From Gloeothece verrucosa PCC 7822 (GTDB taxonomy: Bacteria; Cyanobacteriota; Cyanobacteriia; Cyanobacteriales; Microcystaceae): a stretch of 64,000 nt of DNA. How positions within the stretch are numbered: position 1 is the first letter of the stretch; each line of letters starts with the position of its first letter. Below, one piece after another: positions 8,097-16,814 of this stretch. The DNA is taken from positions 2,354,300 through 2,418,299 of the forward strand of contig NC_014501.1 in assembly GCF_000147335.1 (NCBI RefSeq). Direction: 5' to 3'. Position numbers and translations under genes: made by a program. Under the pieces are notes generated by a model. It made no database searches, was not told where the DNA came from, and saw only the letters and a program-made list of their open reading frames with translations.

Positions 8097-8183
8097 TTTT
8101 TAATAGCTCAAGATCTTAAATTGGCGGTCTTTAGTTAAAAGTTATAACTAATCACTGTTAATTGTCTCAGTGTAACGCACCTG

Positions 8184-9626
8184 CTACTTCTGCAAAAGCG
8201 GCAAAGTGATGGAAAAAATACTCCCTTGTCCCGGTTGGGAAGATAAAGAAATATGACCATCCATTCCCTCTACAAGGGTTTTGACGATCGCAAGACCTAA
8301 CCCTGTTCCTCCCGTACTGCGGCTTCGTGCTTCATCTGCTCGATAAAACCGTTCAAAAATTCTAGCTTGATCCGGCAAAGAAATACCGATACCCCGATCA
8401 CATACCTGTAAAATGCAGGAGTGCTGTTGTGCTTCTAACTTAACCGTAATGGGCGTTTGAGCATCAGAATATTTTACGCCGTTATCAATGAGATTGTATA
8501 ACACCTGTCTGAGACGAACCGGATCAGCTTGAATGGTTATAGGATCACAAGGAATGACAAAATCTATTTGCCGATCAGCGTATTTTTGGGTTTTTTCCAT
8601 TACCTCTTTTAACCAATCATTGAGGATAATGGGTTCTAGATGAAAGTGCATCCGCCCACTATCGGCCCGGGCCAGGTCTAACAAATCTTGTAGCAATTGA
8701 ATGGTACGATCAGCTTCAGAAAGGGCAATTTCTAAGGCTTCCCGTTGAGTAGCTGTTAAATTATTCCCACGACGCAAGGCGCTTTGAAGATAACCCGAAA
8801 CAATGGTTAAAGGCGTTCGTAATTCATGGGAAACATCACTAAGTAACTGTCTTTGATGTTCCCACGCCTCGGAAAGACGGTTTAACATTTGGTCAAACGT
8901 GTGAGCTAATTGTTTCACTTCTCGGGGCGCATTTTTTAAGTCAATACGTGCTTCTCCCAATTTTTCAGCAGAAATACTTTCGGTTAACTGAGAAATTCGT
9001 TGTAAAGGTTGCAGAGAATGCCTAACATACCAAGCAATAGTCACTGTCATGATACCAATGGCGATCACGGTAGCCATGCCTAAATTGATCATCAGACTAA
9101 AAAACATGACTTGATCGCCGGTGATATCTTGAGCGATATAAATGTGACCTAAATTGACTCCTTTTACCTTGAGCGAATTAGTACACAGTAACCAGTAACG
9201 TCCATTGAGGTATTGTAGCTCGGGTTGAGAGAAAATTTGCTTAAAGGCGAGTAAATTTTGGCCATTACTGCCCATTTTAAGCGGCATCGACTCGGCCGTA
9301 ATTTGGCCTTGAGGATTTTTTGCCCATAGTAAGGTTTTATTATCGGTTAAATTATCAATGGCTTTTTGCAGTCCAGTTTCTAGGGTTACCATATCGCTGT
9401 AAATTTCCACATCATGAGGAAAGCGATCAGTGATGTAGCGAATATTTTGTTTATGAGTTTCTATGAGTATATTTTGCATTTTCCAACTGATCCACACCGC
9501 CACAGTTCCTAACCCCAGTGCAGAAACAGTTGCTACTCCAAGGGTGAGACGAACTCGTAACGAGGTAGCATTAATCTGGTGAGGAAGTCTAAGGAGAGGT
9601 TGGAAAAGGCGATCAAGAAACTTCAT
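8184..9626 (-). CDS. Sensor histidine kinase (TM-sensor-TM-HAMP-HisKA-HATPase)
   Basis: A 480-residue protein from the ATG at 9626. The frame stays open further upstream, but those 58 codons are not kinase-like, so I choose 9626. A first membrane helix lies at about residues 30-50, an extracytoplasmic sensor of about 110 residues follows, a second helix at about 175-200, then HAMP. The phospho-acceptor His267 lies in Ser-Asp-Val-Ser-His-Glu-Leu-Arg-Thr-Pro. The ATPase domain has an N-box (Leu-Ile-Asp-Asn-Gly-Val-Lys-Tyr), Asp-Arg-Gly-Ile-Gly-Ile, and Gly-Thr-Gly-Leu-Gly-Leu-Ala-Ile-Val. No response regulator is adjacent, so it is an orphan here. It sits 87 bp upstream of the ExbB-like gene on the same strand. 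Signal unknown. Confidence 0.88.
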   Translation of the reverse strand: MKFLDRLFQPLLRLPHQINATSLRVRLTLGVATVSALGLGTVAVWISWKMQNILIETHKQNIRYITDRFPHDVEIYSDMVTLETGLQKAIDNLTDNKTLLWAKNPQGQITAESMPLKMGSNGQNLLAFKQIFSQPELQYLNGRYWLLCTNSLKVKGVNLGHIYIAQDITGDQVMFFSLMINLGMATVIAIGIMTVTIAWYVRHSLQPLQRISQLTESISAEKLGEARIDLKNAPREVKQLAHTFDQMLNRLSEAWEHQRQLLSDVSHELRTPLTIVSGYLQSALRRGNNLTATQREALEIALSEADRTIQLLQDLLDLARADSGRMHFHLEPIILNDWLKEVMEKTQKYADRQIDFVIPCDPITIQADPVRLRQVLYNLIDNGVKYSDAQTPITVKLEAQQHSCILQVCDRGIGISLPDQARIFERFYRADEARSRSTGGTGLGLAIVKTLVEGMDGHISLSSQPGQGSIFSITLPLLQK

Positions 9627-9814
9627 CGATAGTAATAGAAGACAGGGGTGCAACGCTCGTGTTCCACACTGCACGCTCAATATATTAGAGTATGACCCAT
9701 AAAGATGATTTTTCCTTGATGTAAAGCTGAGTTTTTGCTGAAAAGATGTCAGGCGGCTCGTCAATAGCGGTAAACTTAAGAACAAATAAGAAATTAACAT
9801 AAAGGGAAAGAAAT

Positions 9815-10237
9815 ATGAACAACCGTCCTGTAGGTGTAATTATTCTCGCTGTCTTAAATTTAGTCGGGGGAATTTGGGGGATTATTTTTAATTTAATCCT
9901 CTTTCTTTTGGGTGGCCTGTTGCTCACTGGCGGCGTTGTTTCGGGTAATGCCCAAATTACCGGAGGAGGTGCTGTGCTGCTGGTAACCACTGCTGTTTCT
10001 TGGTTTATTAGTGTGTTAGCCATCGGCGTTAGCTATGGACTTTTTACCCTTAAAGATTGGGCTTATGGTGTAACATATATTATTCAAATTGTCAATATTT
10101 TAATCAATGTGATTCGATTCTTTCAATCAGGCGGCTTTTTTGAAATGACAGGAGCGCTCGTTAACGTGGCGATTGCCGTCTTTATCATATATTATCTGAA
10201 TCAGCCCAATGTAAAAAATGCTTTTGGTAAAGCTTAA
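9815..10237 (+). CDS. Small hydrophobic membrane protein, function unknown
   Basis: A 140-residue protein that is almost entirely hydrophobic, with about four membrane helices (roughly 7-28, 45-70, 85-105, 112-132) and glycine-rich turns. The start ATG follows GGGAAAGAAAT, a fair ribosome-binding site. It is divergent from the histidine kinase, and the two promoters must share about 190 bp. I do not recognise a specific family. The composition is coding-like and the minus-strand frame over it is a shadow. Confidence 0.65.
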   Translation: MNNRPVGVIILAVLNLVGGIWGIIFNLILFLLGGLLLTGGVVSGNAQITGGGAVLLVTTAVSWFISVLAIGVSYGLFTLKDWAYGVTYIIQIVNILINVIRFFQSGGFFEMTGALVNVAIAVFIIYYLNQPNVKNAFGKA

Positions 10238-10349
10238 TAACCTTAAACCAACAAGTTGTAGAGTGGATTAGGTCTGGGGAGCATTTTAATAATCAACAGA
10301 TAAATTTTGATCTACGTCCTAACCCATCCTAGAGATGTTTTTGTAGGGG

Positions 10350-10808
10350 TTATTCGTCCTCGCCAACAACAAACAAATTTTCAGCATCTAAAACATATTC
10401 TTTTGTAAAAGGACATTCAACAGGAAAATCTTTTTTAGGGATTCCTGTCTCAGCAGAGGCTAATGATCTAGCTTTTTCATAACATTCATCAAAAATCTCA
10501 TTGAAGTAAGGCTTTAAACTCGCACTGTCTTTAAAAGCCTTGTTAATCCTTTGACAATGCTCAACAATACTGTATCTCCAGCTATTTTTACGTTTAGAGG
10601 CTTGAAATTCCCATTTTAACAAGTGCATTAATAGCTGTTTTAAATTATTGAAGAGTGCGTTTTTGTCGCTTCTTACCATCGCCTCTAAATCTTCTATTAA
10701 ATTCTCATAATCAATCTGGTCAAGTTGGCGCTCTCGTAATAATTGGGCTGTAGTCAATAGCCAGAGATTGTAATCGGTATCATAAAGTTTTTTGGTCTGA
10801 ATATCCAT
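10350..10808 (-). CDS. DUF29 family protein
   Basis: A 152-residue soluble, mostly helical protein. It has the DUF29 signature: an N-terminal Tyr-Asp-x-Asp-Tyr-x-x-Trp segment, a central Asp-Tyr-Glu-Asn-Leu-Ile-Glu-Asp-Leu-Glu helix, and a Leu-Leu-x-His-Leu-Leu-Lys-Trp-Glu-Phe-Gln helix followed by Ser-Trp-Arg. DUF29 is abundant in cyanobacteria, often in many copies per genome, and has no established function. It stands alone here. A large imperfect inverted repeat lies just upstream of its start. Confidence 0.85.
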   Translation of the reverse strand: MDIQTKKLYDTDYNLWLLTTAQLLRERQLDQIDYENLIEDLEAMVRSDKNALFNNLKQLLMHLLKWEFQASKRKNSWRYSIVEHCQRINKAFKDSASLKPYFNEIFDECYEKARSLASAETGIPKKDFPVECPFTKEYVLDAENLFVVGEDE

Positions 10809-10845
10809 ACAATTTTTATCCTCTATAAAGTGACAAATTGACTAG

Positions 10846-10909
10846 AGCCGCTTAACATCGCTGTGATCTAAAATCTTCTCGGCTGGTTGATCACAGGTCT
10901 TAGGCGGCT
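10846..10909. repeat. Imperfect inverted repeat (about 21-bp arms)
   Basis: The left arm at 10846-10868 (AGCCGCTTA...GCTGTGATC) is nearly the reverse complement of the right arm at 10889-10909 (GATCACAG...TTAGGCGGCT), with about 20 nt between them. It lies upstream of the DUF29 gene and downstream of the ABC transporter operon. It could form a hairpin or be a dispersed intergenic repeat; there is no T-run beside it. Confidence 0.6.
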
Positions 10910-11046
10910 TGACTAACTGTATTTTAGAGGGTGCGGCGTGAATACGAGAAACTTAAATTTCAACTCAACCCCGACAGTAATCGACAAGCTGCCAAATATA
11001 TACAATAGCCCATATTTTTACCTAAAAAAAATCTAAAAACCCCACC

Positions 11047-11820
11047 TTAACTCACTCTGATTTCCTCCGGCCTAACCCTCAATAAATCCATAATCTCTTC
11101 TGTATAACGATAAAACTCTCCCTGACGTTTAATCTTATAATCTCGTTGGGGGGGTAACTTAATACTAATTTCGCGCTGCACAGTTCCGGGTCGAGAACTT
11201 AACACATAAATACGCTGTGATAAAAATACGGCCTCATCCACATCATGAGTAATCATCAAAATTGTGCAACCGGTCTTTTGCCAAATTTGTAACAAAAAAT
11301 GTTGCATAATTTCCTTAGTGTGTACATCCAAAGCGCCGAAAGGTTCATCCATCAATAAAATTTTAGGACGACAAGCTAAAGCCCGAGCGATCGCCACTCG
11401 TTGCTGCATTCCTCCAGACAATTCTTTAGGAAAACACTGGGCAAATTCCGATAACCCAACCACATGAAGATAATAAGAGGCAATTTCCCTTCTTTCTCTC
11501 GGGGGAATGTGTTGTAATTTTAAACCAAACTCGACATTTTTCTGAATATTCATCCAAGGATAAAGAGTATAGTGCTGAAAGACCATGCCGCGATCAGGTC
11601 CAGGTCCAATGATCGGCACCCCATCCACTAGAATTCTGCCTCGGGTTGGGTAATCTAACCCTGCAATCATTCTTAGCAAAGTGGACTTACCTGAGCCGGA
11701 TGCACCCACCACACAGAGAAGTTCTCCTATTTCTAGGTGCATATTAATTTCTTTTAAGACTGCTAATTCTCCTTGTTCAGAAGAAAAATCCTTGTATAAA
11801 TTGACAATTTCTAAGTGCAT
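11047..11820 (-). CDS. ABC transporter ATP-binding protein, NitT/TauT type
   Basis: A 257-residue ATPase. Walker A is Gly-Ala-Ser-Gly-Ser-Gly-Lys-Ser at 39-46, followed by the Q-loop (Val-Phe-Gln-His-Tyr), the signature Leu-Ser-Gly-Gly-Met-Gln-Gln-Arg, Walker B Ile-Leu-Leu-Met-Asp-Glu-Pro-Phe, and the H-loop Ile-Thr-His-Asp. The Asp-Glu-Ala-Val-Phe-Leu ending is typical of the nitrate/sulfonate/taurine subfamily (SsuB, TauB, NrtD). It is third in an operon: binding protein, permease, ATPase. Substrate cannot be read from this subunit. Confidence 0.92.
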   Translation of the reverse strand: MHLEIVNLYKDFSSEQGELAVLKEINMHLEIGELLCVVGASGSGKSTLLRMIAGLDYPTRGRILVDGVPIIGPGPDRGMVFQHYTLYPWMNIQKNVEFGLKLQHIPPRERREIASYYLHVVGLSEFAQCFPKELSGGMQQRVAIARALACRPKILLMDEPFGALDVHTKEIMQHFLLQIWQKTGCTILMITHDVDEAVFLSQRIYVLSSRPGTVQREISIKLPPQRDYKIKRQGEFYRYTEEIMDLLRVRPEEIRVS

Positions 11821-11853
11821 AATCCCTCACCATTACCATTCATCAATCAACCC

Positions 11854-12687
11854 TCAATCTACTGCCCATTTACAAGATAAACGAGCTAAAAAACGAAAAG
11901 ATAAATCAATCGCAAAACCGATCACACCCAAAACAATTAAACAAGCAAAAATCTCATCCGTTTTTAAGAACTTCTGAGCTAATAAAATTCGTTTACCCAA
12001 CCCCGTTTGTGCCGCCACCAATTCCGCCACCACGACTAAATTCCAAGCGGCTGCCATATTAATGCGAAAAGTATCTATAATATTGGGGATAACATAAGGA
12101 ATAATCACTTGCCGCACCACTTGAAAGCGATTTCCTCCCAAGGTATAAGCCACTTCAATTAACTCCTTGGGAATAAATTTAACACCATCCATAATCATCA
12201 ATGTATTAAAAAAGACTGTCCCTAAAAAAATCAGAGCAATCTTAGAAGGTTCATCAATGCCTAAATAGATCATTAAAAGAGGAATAAAAGCCGGGGCAGG
12301 CATATAGCGAACTACGCCCATAATGGGTTCAACTAATGCCCGAATACTAGCGAACGCTCCCATAGAAATTCCTAGGGGAACTGCTACTATAGCGCCTAAG
12401 AAAAATCCTAAAGAAACTCTTAAAAAACTAATCCAGGTATCTTTTAGTATTAATCCTTGTTGCCAAAGATGAATAAAAGCTTGACAAACATCTAAAGGAG
12501 AAGGCAAAAAAACCGGTTTTATCTCAGTGAAATTACAGATTAATTGCCAAATCGCTAGAGGAAGTAATATGGATGATCCCATCAAAAACCAATGAAGAGA
12601 TCGAGGGATATCTTCTGCAATGCGCCAAAAGACAGTCGGTTTAAGATTTTTAGAAATAGAGCTAATAACCGTCATGGAAAGAGTCAA
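11854..12687 (-). CDS. ABC transporter permease, NitT/TauT type
   Basis: A 277-residue permease with about six membrane helices. It has the cytoplasmic EAA loop near residue 180, where Tyr-Thr-Leu-Gly-Gly-Asn-Arg leads into Val-Arg-Gln-Val-Ile-Ile-Pro, the contact site for the ATPase. The conserved Pro-Ala-Pro-Ala-Phe-Ile-Pro-Leu stretch of SsuC/TauC permeases is present. It lies between the binding protein (38 bp upstream) and the ATPase (33 bp downstream). It forms the membrane channel of the importer, presumably as a homodimer. Confidence 0.92.
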   Translation of the reverse strand: MTLSMTVISSISKNLKPTVFWRIAEDIPRSLHWFLMGSSILLPLAIWQLICNFTEIKPVFLPSPLDVCQAFIHLWQQGLILKDTWISFLRVSLGFFLGAIVAVPLGISMGAFASIRALVEPIMGVVRYMPAPAFIPLLMIYLGIDEPSKIALIFLGTVFFNTLMIMDGVKFIPKELIEVAYTLGGNRFQVVRQVIIPYVIPNIIDTFRINMAAAWNLVVVAELVAAQTGLGKRILLAQKFLKTDEIFACLIVLGVIGFAIDLSFRFLARLSCKWAVD

Positions 12688-12725
12688 GTTTATCTTGATG
12701 GAAGGTGTCTATTTACACTTTATCC

Positions 12726-13745
12726 TCAAGATTGTTTACCTGCCAAGGCTTTAACAAAATGATTATTAAATATTTTATTTATGTCGGGTAGTTTCTCAGT
12801 AAATTTAAATTTTAAGAGAAAATCTCCGATTTTTTGGGCAGCATAAGGCATATGTTTCATGTTATTACCCGGGCTAAAAGCTTCTAGGTTATCCTCGAGA
12901 GTAAAAAATTTAACGCCTGCTTCAAATTTCTTTAAATCTTCTACCGTAACATTAGCACGTTTAGCAAGAATTTCATTGGCTCTTTTAGGATTTTTTTGCA
13001 TAAATTCACGGATGTCAAACCAAGTTTTTACGATAGCTTGAACTTGCTGAGGTTGTTCATCAATGAATTTTTGAGACACCACTAAAAGATCGGCAATTGC
13101 GCCGGGAAAATCTTTTGAACTAACTAACTCTTTACTTCCTGACCGTTGAAAGGCGGTTAACCAAAAAGGAGCGAATGCCCCAACAGCATCGACTTTTCCT
13201 GTTACAAAAGATAACACTGCTGCCCCAGTTTCTAAGGGAACAATTTCTACATCTTCTCTAGACATTCCGTGTTTTTCCAGAGCTAACGCTAAGAGAAAAT
13301 CATCCACAACTCCCTCTTCTACAGCCACTTTTTTTCCTCTCAGGTCTTCAACTTTGTTAATTTCTTCTGAAACGATGATTTTATCATTGCCGGCAGAATT
13401 ATCATTTACTAAAACTACCACTTCACCATTGACGGCATCAGCCGCAAAAGCTATGGTGTCATTAAGGGTCTGACAATTTCCATCGAGTTGTCCGGCCGCT
13501 AGAGCTTGTAAAGACTCTAAATATCCGTCAAACCACTTAAGTTGAACATTGACTTTATTGGCTGTAAATAATCCTTCCTCTTCGGCGATCGCCCAAGGCC
13601 ACCAACCAACCCACGTACTATAGCCAATGACAATGGGTTTTTCGTTGAGGACTTGATCCCCTCGATAAATTTGACAACCAACTACTAATAACAAACTGAG
13701 GGAGAATAACAGGAAAACCGAGAGTATTTGACGAATTTTCAGCAT
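12726..13745 (-). CDS. ABC transporter substrate-binding lipoprotein, NitT/TauT type
   Basis: A 339-residue protein with a lipoprotein signal: basic Lys-Ile-Arg, a Leu/Ser/Phe core, and a lipobox ending Val-Val-Gly-Cys with Cys24 as lipidation site. The mature part has the SsuA/TauA fold signature: Tyr-Ser-Thr-Trp-Val-Gly-Trp-Trp-Pro-Trp near the start, a central Asp-Leu-Arg-Gly-Lys-Lys-Val-Ala-Val, and Gly-Lys-Val-Asp-Ala-Val-Gly. It is shorter than NrtA/CmpA (about 440 residues), so nitrate or bicarbonate specificity is less likely than a sulfonate or similar small organic anion. It leads the operon and is divergent from the SulP gene only 27 bp away. Confidence 0.88.
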   Translation of the reverse strand: MLKIRQILSVFLLFSLSLLLVVGCQIYRGDQVLNEKPIVIGYSTWVGWWPWAIAEEEGLFTANKVNVQLKWFDGYLESLQALAAGQLDGNCQTLNDTIAFAADAVNGEVVVLVNDNSAGNDKIIVSEEINKVEDLRGKKVAVEEGVVDDFLLALALEKHGMSREDVEIVPLETGAAVLSFVTGKVDAVGAFAPFWLTAFQRSGSKELVSSKDFPGAIADLLVVSQKFIDEQPQQVQAIVKTWFDIREFMQKNPKRANEILAKRANVTVEDLKKFEAGVKFFTLEDNLEAFSPGNNMKHMPYAAQKIGDFLLKFKFTEKLPDINKIFNNHFVKALAGKQS

Positions 13746-13772
13746 TAATCAACCAGGGATTTACTATAATTT
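13746..13772. promoter_or_regulatory. 27-bp divergent gap between ABC importer and SulP gene
   Basis: The start codons of the substrate-binding protein (minus strand) and the SulP transporter (plus strand) are only 27 bp apart. There is no room for two separate promoters, so each promoter must lie within the start of the opposite gene, or one start is misplaced. No ribosome-binding site is obvious for the SulP ATG at 13773; the next in-frame ATG is far inside the protein. Confidence 0.5.
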
Positions 13773-15992
13773 ATGTGGCGTACAACTAAGTTACCAATAT
13801 CATTTGAATTCAACGATCTAATACCTAGCCTAGCAGTAAGTGTCATCAGTGGCGCAATCGGCATTATGATTTCGATCTCCTATGCGGCTTTGATTTTTTC
13901 GGGAAATCTAACTAATCATATTGCCGCAGGAATAGGTATTGCTTTGATCAGTGCTGTGGTTTTTCGAGGAGTGATCGCTTTAACCAGTTCTTTTCCGGGT
14001 ATGATTGCTGATAGCGATGCCCTACCCACTGCTATTTTAGCCATCAGTGCTGTAGCGATTCAAGAGCAAATGTCATCAACATCCGGCATCAATGAAGAGG
14101 AAATTTTTTATACGATCATCACAGTTATTGCGCTTACTTCTGTTCTGACAGGTGTATTTTTATTAACTTTAGGACGATTAAAAATTGGGGGATTAATTCG
14201 CTTTATTCCTTATCCGGTTATTGGAGGATTTTTAGCTGGCACGGGATGGTTATTAATTCAAGGTGCTATGCAAGTGATGACAGATATTAGCCCCAGTTTT
14301 TCTAACTTCTCGGTATTTTTTCAATCCAATATTATAGTTCATTGGCTGTTTGGTTTAATCGTGGGAGCTTGCTTATTTGTTATCTCTCGAACTACCAATC
14401 ATCCCCTAAGCGTACCCGGTATATTAGCTTTATCTATTATTATATTTTACCTTTATGTCTGGGCAACTGGCGTAACAATTGCCGAATTACAGTCCTCGGG
14501 ATGGTTATTTAGTCAATTTCCCGAAGGGGGGATCTGGCAACCTTTTAAATTATCAAATTTGAATCACGTTAACTGGATGGCGGTTTTCGGACAAGTGGGA
14601 AATTTAATCACTATCATGATTGTTAGTGCTGTTTCTATTATGTTGACTGTCAGTAGTCTAGAAATTGTCAGTCAACAAGATATTGAAATTAACCAAGAAT
14701 TAGAAGTTGCCGGCATAGCTAATATTATTTCTGGTACCTTGGGGGGAATGGTCGGTTATCAGATTTTAGCTGACTCTGTTTTGGCTTATAAAATGGGGGC
14801 TAAAACTCGCTTGGTGGGCTTTTTGACGGCTGTAGTCTGTTTAATTGTTGTGATTGGCGGAGCCTCGTTATTTAGCTTGATCCCTAAACCCATTTTTGGG
14901 GGAATGTTATTGTTTCTTGGCTTAGATTTTTTTGGAGAATGGATTCAGCAATCTCGCTTCAAACTTGCTCAAGCAGATATTTTTGTTGTTCTGTTGATTG
15001 CTGTTATTATTGTTTTTGTCGGATTTCTTCAAGGAGTGGCTATTGGTTTGATCTTAGCTGTAGTAATTTTTGTCATCAACTACAGTCTCACTGATGTGAT
15101 TAAACAACAACTTTCAGGAGCCAATTGCCAAAGTAATGTACAGCGTTTTCAGTCTCAAGAAAATTTGCTCAAAAGCTTAACTGATCAAATTCATGTCATT
15201 AAACTACAAGGTTTTATTTTTTTTGGCACTGCCAATCACTTAGTGAATCAAATTCGTCGCCGCATGGCTGATCCTCAAAAAATGCCTTTGCGCTATGTTA
15301 TCTTAGATTTTCGTCATGTAAGCGGCTTAGATTCTTCGGCTATATTTAGCTTTATTAAGTTAAAAATTTTAGCTCAACAAAATAATTTATCTATTCTTTA
15401 TACCACCATTCCTAACTCGATTGGAAAAAGGCTTTTACAAGCTGATTGTTTAGATGATGAACATAAACTTGCCTTGCTTTTACCTACTTTAGATCGAGGA
15501 TTAGAATGGTGTGAAAATCAATTATTAGAAGAATTTATTAATCTTCAAGAAAGTCCACAAACTTTAGCTGAACAACTCACTCAACTTTTCCTTAGACCGG
15601 AACAAGTGTTTAAATTTATGAAATATTTGATTTGTTTAGATTATTCGTCCGGTGAATTAATTTTTAAACAGGGCGAACCCTCTGATGGACTATATTTTTT
15701 AGAATCTGGTCAAGTGACCGTTATGATCGAAACTTCTTCTCAACAACGCAAACGTCTGCGGACATTTCAAGTGGGTACTATTTTGGGAGAAATGGGCATC
15801 TATGATGACTCGCCTCGTTCAGCTTCTGTGGTGGCTGATAGACCGAGTTGCGCCTATTTCTTATCTCAAGAAAATCTCAAGAAAATGGAGAAATTTGACG
15901 CTCCCTTAGCCGTCGCTTTTCATCGTTTTATTGCTCAATTGCTAGTCAAACGATTTAAACGAGTTCAACAAGATTTACTTGAGTCGGCTTAA
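13773..15992 (+). CDS. SulP-family anion transporter with STAS and cyclic-nucleotide-binding domains
   Basis: A 739-residue fusion. The SulP membrane core has roughly ten or more helices over residues 15-430 and includes Phe-Ile-Pro-Tyr-Pro-Val-Ile-Gly-Gly-Phe. STAS follows at about 455-575 (Ile-Leu-Asp-Phe-Arg-His-Val-Ser-Gly-Leu-Asp-Ser-Ser). A cNMP-binding domain lies at about 605-735 with the phosphate-binding cassette Gly-Glu-Met-Gly-Ile-Tyr-Asp-Asp-Ser-Pro-Arg-Ser-Ala; the Glu and Arg that hold the cyclic phosphate and ribose are near residues 672 and 680. SulP proteins carry sulfate or bicarbonate (BicA). The cNMP domain is an addition, suggesting gating by cAMP or another nucleotide. 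It is divergent from a NitT/TauT importer. Confidence 0.9.
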   Translation: MWRTTKLPISFEFNDLIPSLAVSVISGAIGIMISISYAALIFSGNLTNHIAAGIGIALISAVVFRGVIALTSSFPGMIADSDALPTAILAISAVAIQEQMSSTSGINEEEIFYTIITVIALTSVLTGVFLLTLGRLKIGGLIRFIPYPVIGGFLAGTGWLLIQGAMQVMTDISPSFSNFSVFFQSNIIVHWLFGLIVGACLFVISRTTNHPLSVPGILALSIIIFYLYVWATGVTIAELQSSGWLFSQFPEGGIWQPFKLSNLNHVNWMAVFGQVGNLITIMIVSAVSIMLTVSSLEIVSQQDIEINQELEVAGIANIISGTLGGMVGYQILADSVLAYKMGAKTRLVGFLTAVVCLIVVIGGASLFSLIPKPIFGGMLLFLGLDFFGEWIQQSRFKLAQADIFVVLLIAVIIVFVGFLQGVAIGLILAVVIFVINYSLTDVIKQQLSGANCQSNVQRFQSQENLLKSLTDQIHVIKLQGFIFFGTANHLVNQIRRRMADPQKMPLRYVILDFRHVSGLDSSAIFSFIKLKILAQQNNLSILYTTIPNSIGKRLLQADCLDDEHKLALLLPTLDRGLEWCENQLLEEFINLQESPQTLAEQLTQLFLRPEQVFKFMKYLICLDYSSGELIFKQGEPSDGLYFLESGQVTVMIETSSQQRKRLRTFQVGTILGEMGIYDDSPRSASVVADRPSCAYFLSQENLKKMEKFDAPLAVAFHRFIAQLLVKRFKRVQQDLLESA

Positions 15993-16270
15993 GTTCAAGT
16001 CAAGGGTTTTGTTTTAGCCGCTTATGAAGATTTATGACTAACTCTCGAAACCTTAGCCGAGTTTAGCTCCGCTTGACTTTAGCGAAGCCTGAAAAACGAA
16101 GTCCGAAAATTTACGTAAGAGTATACTAGCATATTTTGTCAATGCCCGCTACTTATACGTGTAAAAATAACAAAAGTTTCTGATGACAAATTCTCAGACT
16201 GAACTGTTATCTTAAATTAAGATCATTTAAATTCTCAGTAACTAACTATAAGTATTCAGGAGTTATAATC

Positions 16271-16687
16271 ATGGTTCAATCTACCGAAACCTCTCCCGTA
16301 TCAGATCTTTCCGTTTTAACATCCATTACAAGAACAAAAGCACCAGTGACAGAAATGCGTCCTTGGGGGTCTTTTACCACTTTAGAGGAAGCCGCAGGCT
16401 ATAAAATTAAACGTATAGAAGTTAATCCAGGACATCGCCTAAGCTTACAAATGCACCATCATCGCAGTGAACACTGGATTGTGGTTTCCGGGACAGCTAA
16501 AGTGATTTGTGGAGATAACGAGCAAGTTTTATCGGCTAATCAATCAACTTATGTTCCTCAATGTACTGCCCATCGATTAGAAAATCCAGGAGTCATTAAA
16601 TTGATCTTGATCGAAGTCCAAAATGGTGAATACTTGGGAGAGGATGACATCATCCGTTTTCAAGATGACTATGCCCGTCATGTCTAA
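16271..16687 (+). CDS. Cupin protein, mannose-6-phosphate isomerase type II-like
   Basis: A 138-residue single-cupin protein. After about 30 variable residues come Arg-Pro-Trp-Gly-Ser-Phe and Gly-His-Arg-Leu-Ser-Leu-Gln-Met-His-His-His-Arg-Ser-Glu-His-Trp, the metal-binding motif of type II phosphomannose isomerases, then Tyr-Val-Pro-(5)-His-Arg-Leu-Glu-Asn-Pro-Gly. Most type II enzymes join this cupin to a GDP-mannose pyrophosphorylase domain; here it stands alone. Likely role: fructose-6-phosphate/mannose-6-phosphate isomerisation feeding GDP-mannose for glycans, though a sugar-binding role without catalysis is possible. The ATG follows an AGGAG box. Confidence 0.85.
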   Translation: MVQSTETSPVSDLSVLTSITRTKAPVTEMRPWGSFTTLEEAAGYKIKRIEVNPGHRLSLQMHHHRSEHWIVVSGTAKVICGDNEQVLSANQSTYVPQCTAHRLENPGVIKLILIEVQNGEYLGEDDIIRFQDDYARHV

Positions 16688-16712
16688 AGCTAAAATATAA
16701 CTGCGGATTTTT

Positions 16713-16741
16713 CTCCCTGGAGTACGTCACTCTCTAGGGAG
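16713..16741 (+). terminator. Hairpin after the cupin gene
   Basis: A 10-bp stem with one G-U pair (CTCCCTGGAG / CTCTAGGGAG) and a 9-nt loop, 26 nt after the cupin stop. There is no T-run, so it may protect an mRNA 3' end rather than act as a classical terminator. Confidence 0.4.
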
Positions 16742-16814
16742 CTATCACTAGATAAAGAAAAGTAAAATTTGCTCTTAAGAAGTTATTTGTTAAGTTATAA
16801 AAACCTTTTTGCCC

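Noticed and set aside
9627-9800. 58-codon upstream extension of the histidine kinase
   Set aside because: The extension precedes the natural basic N-terminus and first membrane helix, and its composition is not kinase-like; the ATG at 9626 is preferred.
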